From positions 62,001 to 126,000 of the forward strand of contig JAWUZG010000160.1 in NCBI GenBank assembly GCA_036785705.1: a stretch of 64,000 nucleotides of DNA, written 5' to 3'. The notes under the pieces are model-generated. The model did no database searches. It was not told the DNA's origin and saw nothing but the letters and a program-made list of their open reading frames with translations. This DNA is from Acanthornis magna (taxonomy: Eukaryota > Chordata > Aves > Passeriformes > Acanthizidae). The translations under genes were made by a program, and so were the position numbers. Within the stretch, counting starts at the first letter, position 1. Each line of letters starts with the position of its first letter. This document shows, piece by piece, positions 59,114 to 64,000 of this stretch.

Positions 59114-62100
59114 TCACAGCAGCTCTGCGTAGGTCACCTGGGGGGGTGTGTTGCGGGGGAGCCATGCGAGAGACACCGGTTGGGGGGACCCGGGCGGGAG
59201 GTGACACCCGTGGGTGACGTGTCCCTGTCGCCAATACCGGACTCACCCTGGGCGTTCTTGGCGCTGACGAGGTGGGTGTAAAGCACCTCCCCCTCCTCCG
59301 GGGTGTCCGGGGGGGCCCTGCGGGGATACGGGCGTGTCTGTGGGGCCGGGGGTTTTGGGGTGGGGGTAAAAGGGGGGTCAGGACTGGAGCCCCCCACTCA
59401 CGTGTCCTGGGGCTTCCTCGTGGCTGCAAAGGAAATAGAGGAGGGGTTGACAATTGGGTCTGCGGGGCCACTGAAGCCCCTCAGGACCCCAGACTGCCTC
59501 CGGGACCCCCGAGCATCCCTGATGACCCCTAGAACCCCAGAACCACCGCGGTGCTCCGCACCCCCTCTGTCCCCAGAACCCCAAGTCCGGCAGGGAGGGG
59601 GACCCTTCAGAGTTACCAGGACCCCTGAAAGAATCCCCAAAATCCCTGCACGTGTCCCCAACACCTTCCCAAACACCCCAGGACCTCCAGCCAAGGTCAC
59701 TGGTGGCTCAGTCCCCCCCAAGTCACATCACCCCCCCATGCTGGGGGACGTCCCACCGCCCTGGGATCCCGTCCCCCACTGTCACCCACCCGTGCGGTGC
59801 CACCTGTGCCAGCCCACGATGAGAGCCACGAGCAGGACCGGGAACGACAGGGACACACCAACCCCTGTGGCCACTGCTGGGGACAAAGTGGGACACACTG
59901 GGGTCACGCAGAACCCCAAAGGGCTCTGCACCGCCTGTGACCCCGTGTGACCCCACCTGTGCCCCAGTGTCTTGGCAGTGTCACCTCCAGGACCAGCTCT
60001 GGGCTGAGCGCCTGGAACACGCGGTGCCCGTCCAGCTGGTTGGTGGCCACACACTGGCAGGTGCCTGAATGTCCCACATCGATGTCCTTGAGCTCCAGGA
60101 GGGGACCCTGGGCCACCTCCTGCCCATTGCGCAGCCAGGTGAAGGTCACAGGTGCTGAGCCCACCTGCACCGAGCAGCTCAGGGTCACGGGGTCACCTGG
60201 GCGCACCTGGTGTGCCGGGGGGCCAGGGGTGATGGTGGCATTGGCCACAGGCACTGTGGGGACAGAGACGGGGCTGAGGGTGGGGGAGGGGCTGGCACCC
60301 ATTGTGGGGGGAGGGGACTGTGGGTGGGATGACGGTGGGATGGGTGCAATGGGGATGCCGTTTTTGCGTTACCACATTCTCAAATGTCCCTCTCCACTTG
60401 GACAGTGACATTCAATGTGGGGCTCTCACCCACACTGTCCCCATCACTGACCCGCACTAGTAGTGGCCGCTGTCCTTGTCCCCAGCATGGCAGAGATCCA
60501 GGCGGGGGCCGGTGCCCAGTGGTGTCCCAGAGCCCCCCCGGTGCCAGGACAAGGACAGGGGACCTGTCCTCGCGGCCACCGCGCAGCTCAGCACCAGGCT
60601 GTCACCCAGTGCCACCTGTGCCCCGGGGAACTGCACTGACAGGGAGAGCCCCGAGAGCGCGACGCCTGCGGGAGGGCACAGCGGAGCACAGTGAGGGACT
60701 CTGGGAGGATCTGAGAGGGGTGGGGAGACCCCAGTGAAAGAGAAGAGGGCCCAGAGATGGGGGAGGGCTTGGAAGGGAGCCCAGGGATTTATGGGGGGGA
60801 TTCAGGGAGGGGACAGCGGGAGAGGGATGGGGGTTGAGTGGATGGAATGAAAGATGAGGGGACTGGGGAGAGACGCGGGAAGAAATGAAAGGACCCAAGC
60901 AATGATGGGGACACCGGGAAAGGTGTCTGGGGGAGATGGGGGATTCCAGTCAGGTCTGGGGGACCCGGGGAAGCTGTCGGGGTTCCCCTGCCCATCCCCG
61001 CACTCACTGTCCACCGTGACGCGGAGCTGGGCGCTGCTCTTCCGCACAGTCCCCCCCTCGGAGCGCACCTCGCAGCTGTAATTGCCCGAGTGGGACACCC
61101 CCACGGCGGGCACCAGCAGCTGCGGGGACCCCTGCGGGCCCCCCACCAACTGCCCATCCCGGTAGAAGAGGTGCAGGAGGGGGGCTCGGGGCCGCAGGGG
61201 GCTGGGGGTGCTGAGGCAGCTGAGATTCAGGGGGGAGTCCTCGGTGGGCTCGGGGGGACCCTCCAGCACCGGCACCATGAAGAGTCCTGGGAAGGAGATG
61301 GGGATGGGGTCTTTGATTGTGAGTCTGTTGGGGAGGGGCTGTGGGGGTGTCGGTGTTTTGAGATGCTCACCGTGCACTTTCACTCTCACCGGCTTCGACA
61401 GCTCCCATTGCAAGTTTTTCAACCAGCCCCCGCAGTGGTAGCTGCCTGTGTCGTTCAGCTGCACGGGGGACAGGGACAGCCCGGTCCCATGGAGGGACCT
61501 CCGCAGATCCTTCCCGTCACGGTAAAAGCTTACGCCGGTGACAGAGTTGTCACTCCAGCCCCGGCAACGCAGTGTCACCCTGTCCCCCTCCAGCAGCGCC
61601 CGCGCCGGCACCTGCAGCACCAACGGGCCTGTGCGACAAGTGAGGACATATCAGTCCGGGAGGGTCCTGATGGCAGCGGCAGCCCCCCAGGGGTCCCCAA
61701 TTCCAACACCGGGGTCCCCTCGCCCTAGGATGCTCTGGGATGTCCCCGTGTGCAGGGGACAGGCTCTCGTCACACGAGGGTGGTGTCCCAGGGAACAGAG
61801 CCCACCCAGAGCCCTAGGGGCCCCCACGAGTGTCACGGTGGGGACACAAACCCCCTTCACCATTTACGACGCTCATGAGGCTGCTGAGCCCGGTGCCGGG
61901 TCTGTGACAGTGGTAGGTGCCACTCTCAGTGACAGTGAAGTGGTGGAGTCCCTTCTTATTCCCCCAGCTACTCCCGTCCTTGTACCAGGTGGTGGCACCA
62001 GGTGTCCCCGAGCCCTGGCAGGTCAGTGTCACCCGGTCCCACAGCACCGCCGGTGTCCAGGAGGGATCCACGAGGAGCTGGGTGGTCTCAGCACCTGTGG

Positions 62101-62817
62101 GTGACAGGGGACACCAGCCTGCCAGGGCCAGCGTGGGGCTGGGGACAGCAGGGTGGGGACATGGCATCTGCCGAGGACTCACCAGTGAGGCTGAGGGTCT
62201 GTGCTGGAAGGGAGAAGGGACAGGGCTGGGTGGGGGTGGCCCCATGGGCACATTCGAACCCGGGGCACGGGGTGTGGGGGCTGACCCCGAGCTGTCACTG
62301 TGTGGACCCCAGAGTGGCATGGATGTCTCGGGGATGGGGACACCACGGCCACCCCGTGCTCAGGCAGGACATGGGGACAGTGTGGACACTCTGGAAATGG
62401 GGACAGCACAGGTTCCCCGTGCTGGCACAGGTCACCCCCATCAGCCCCCCAGCACCTGTGTCCATAGCCCAACCCAAAGTTGCCCGTCCACTTGTCCCTA
62501 TCCCTTCACCCTTGTGTCCCCCTGTCCCCACAGCTGCCCCAGCTCCATGATGCCTCCCCACACCCGTGTCCCCCCATTATGGTCCCCATGATTCTGTCCC
62601 TCCTCTCCTGTCCCCTCAGCCAAACCATGACCTTGGTCACCTCATGGAGTGGCTCTGCTGGCATAGGGACCTCAGGGGACCCCGTAACCCTCCTGTGCCC
62701 CCTCCCACCGCTCTCTGCCTCACCAGGGCCCATCCCCGGGGTGTCAGGCCCCTGCCTGGGGCACTCACCCCACAGGAGCAGTGTCACCTTCCCAGCCATC
62801 CCGGTGTCCCCAGCCAT
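59114..62817 (-). CDS. FCRL-like receptor V, two ITIM-type motifs; D4 dead, last acceptor mutated
   Basis: Exons (minus): S1 62769-62817, S2 62183-62203, D1 61861-62094, D2 61371-61628, D3 61008-61286, D4 relic about 60397-60665, D5 59957-60253, TM 59790-59876, tail 59402-59423, 59247-59317, 59114-59163. D4 has TAG at 60457-60459, a 1-bp loss and the same altered donor as G1. Without D4 the model is 1368 bp, exactly 456 codons: leader-D1-D2-D3-D5-TM-tail. The tail encodes VLYTHL and, in the last exon, VTYAEL, both fitting the ITIM consensus, so an inhibitory receptor is predicted. The last exon's acceptor reads GCAT where AG is expected; the next AG is out of frame and would remove VTYAEL. 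D5 has Cys in place of the YxC tyrosine (GTCQC). Best-preserved complete gene in the window. Confidence 0.85.
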
Positions 62818-62878
62818 CTGGGCTAGCTGTCACACGCTGTCGAGGCCACCTGTGCCCTGGGTGGCGGCTCTTCGGATG

Positions 62879-62894
62879 AAGGGGAAGGAAGCGA
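62879..62894 (-). promoter_or_regulatory. PU.1/ETS-like site upstream of V
   Basis: AAGGGGAAGGAAGCGA, identical to the G1 site and at the same distance from the start codon. Confidence 0.5.
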
Positions 62895-63508
62895 AGTCAT
62901 CTCTTGACCTCACAAGTGGGTGGCGCATGGTGGGGGCTGGGTGGGGACAGGCTGGCCACAAGCTGGGGACTCAGTGGGTTTGGGTACCCGTGCATGGGTG
63001 TTCCTTGGGAATGGGGGTCCTGGGCTGTGGAGATCATGGGGAATGGCAATCCTGGGATGGGGCCCCAGGTAGGGGGGACATAAGGAATGGGGGTCCCATG
63101 GTTGGGTTCCCACGGCAATGGGGGTTGCAGGGATGGGCAGTGGTTGGGTGGGCACATGGGTCGCAGCTCCTTCACGGGGTGCCTCAGATTTTGGGGTGGC
63201 TGAGGGCCCAGCGCTGCCCCCTCGGGTGGGTCAGGGCCTGGGGGGGTCACCCCAGGTGGATTCCAAGTGGCTTTAAGTCTGTGGCCCCTCCCCCGCCCAG
63301 GGGCTTTTTCCACTTTATCGCCATTTCTTTCCTTTTTTCCCTCAGTTTCTGACCCCTCCTGCATTTCTTGGCTGGACAATCCCAGGGAACACCAGAGCAC
63401 GGAATGGCTTGGGGGGACCCGAAGAGAGGGGGAAAAGGGGGACTGGGGGTGCAGGGAGTGGTGGGGGGGCTGTGGGGGTTGGGGGTGTCTGGCTGTGTCC
63501 CCCAACAC

Positions 63509-63524
63509 TTTCACTTTCTCTTTC
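63509..63524 (-). promoter_or_regulatory. IRF/ISRE-like box upstream of V
   Basis: Minus strand GGAAAGAGAAAGTGAA, 692 bp before the V start codon. Confidence 0.5.
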
Positions 63525-63674
63525 CTGCAGCAGAAGGAAGAGGCCATTTGTGCTGAGAGTCAGAGGGGTGGGGGGTGGGCTCTGTCCTGGGGTGGCACAT
63601 CCAGAGGGGTCCTGTCCTGAGGGATGGCAGTTCAGGGGGGGCGTGTCCACACTTCTCCATTCTTGGTCATCCCT

Positions 63675-64000
63675 GAAAGGATCTGAGCAGCTTGGGAATG
63701 GAGCCCCAGGCAGGAAGGAGCTCCCAAACTCCTCCTCCTTGCAGCCTGTGCCCATCCAAGGCTGGGGCCCAGCCATGGCACAGCCCCACTGCCCAGGGAT
63801 GGCCATTGGCCAGCCCTGCTCTGGCCAGCCCCAGGGGACAGCCAGGACCTGAGGCTCCCAGCCACCCCCTTGGCTTTGATTCTCACAGCTTTAGAGCTGC
63901 TCCAAGGTGAGAATTGTGTGGGGGAAAAAGGCCTGGCTGTGGTTTGCTCAGCTCTACAAGAAGCACAAAAACCAATGGGAGCCCAAGCAGTGGCTCTGCG
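63675..64000 (-). repeat. Module U copy upstream of V, cut by window edge
   Basis: Matches the beginning of the G1-associated copy (3450 onward) and runs off the right end. Confidence 0.6.

Larger units (their letters stand above)
60227..64000. repeat. Right copy of the G1/V segmental duplication
   Basis: Aligns with 1-3,775 at an offset of about 60,226 bp in the same orientation, through exons, introns, promoter and module U, with a few percent divergence. It continues beyond the window. Confidence 0.8.

Overview
The window is vertebrate genomic DNA, most likely from a songbird (passerine). The evidence is very GC-rich, compact genes with short introns, ERVL-type retroviral relics and LTRs of the kind common in passerines, and a multigene array of Fc-receptor-like (FCRL) immunoglobulin-superfamily receptors. 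Chicken, by contrast, is reported to have few such genes. A microchromosome (chr25-like) location is an inference.

All coding content belongs to one family. The ancestral gene model is the same throughout: leader exon S1, a 21-bp leader mini-exon S2, five Ig exons (D1-D5), one transmembrane (TM) exon and two or three small cytoplasmic exons. Nearly every exon is in symmetrical phase 1. Eight copies are present. G1 (1-2591, minus) runs off the left edge. X1 (6463-11048, plus), Z1 (16922-20878, plus), X2 (25648-30233, plus), Z2 (36108-40064, plus) and Y (44834-48143, plus) follow. W (52677-56228, minus) and V (59114-62817, minus) close the array. G1/X1 are head-to-head and Y/W are tail-to-tail. 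V is a close paralogue of G1, displaced by about 60.2 kb.

The X-Z block is a 19.19-kb tandem duplication (about 6534-25718 and 25719-44904) with almost no divergence. The junction falls in intron 1 of homologous receptor genes, inside a 44-bp identical tract. X2 is therefore a chimera: promoter and leader exon from Y, all remaining exons from X.

The tails divide the family. X has a canonical ITIM (VTYTEL). V has VLYTHL plus VTYAEL. Y and W have an FCGR2A-like ITAM (YMQL, 13 residues, YEDL) and no charged residue in the TM. Z has lost both tail tyrosines. No copy is free of lesions: stops, frameshifts, lost splice sites or missing exons hit the ectodomain or leader exons in every gene. D5 and TM stay open in every copy where they can be seen. 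Because exons are phase-symmetric, several lesions could be removed by exon skipping without breaking the frame.

Each gene is preceded by a recurring upstream module: a ~0.5-0.6-kb repeat (module U), an IRF/ISRE-like box 0.7-1.0 kb before the start codon, and a GGAA-rich PU.1/ETS-like site about 60-80 bp before it. Between genes lie ERV LTRs, decayed ERVL pol fragments, a CpG island (57950-58560) with a decayed relative near 50 kb, and conserved gene-end blocks. I saw no tRNA, rRNA or CRISPR features.
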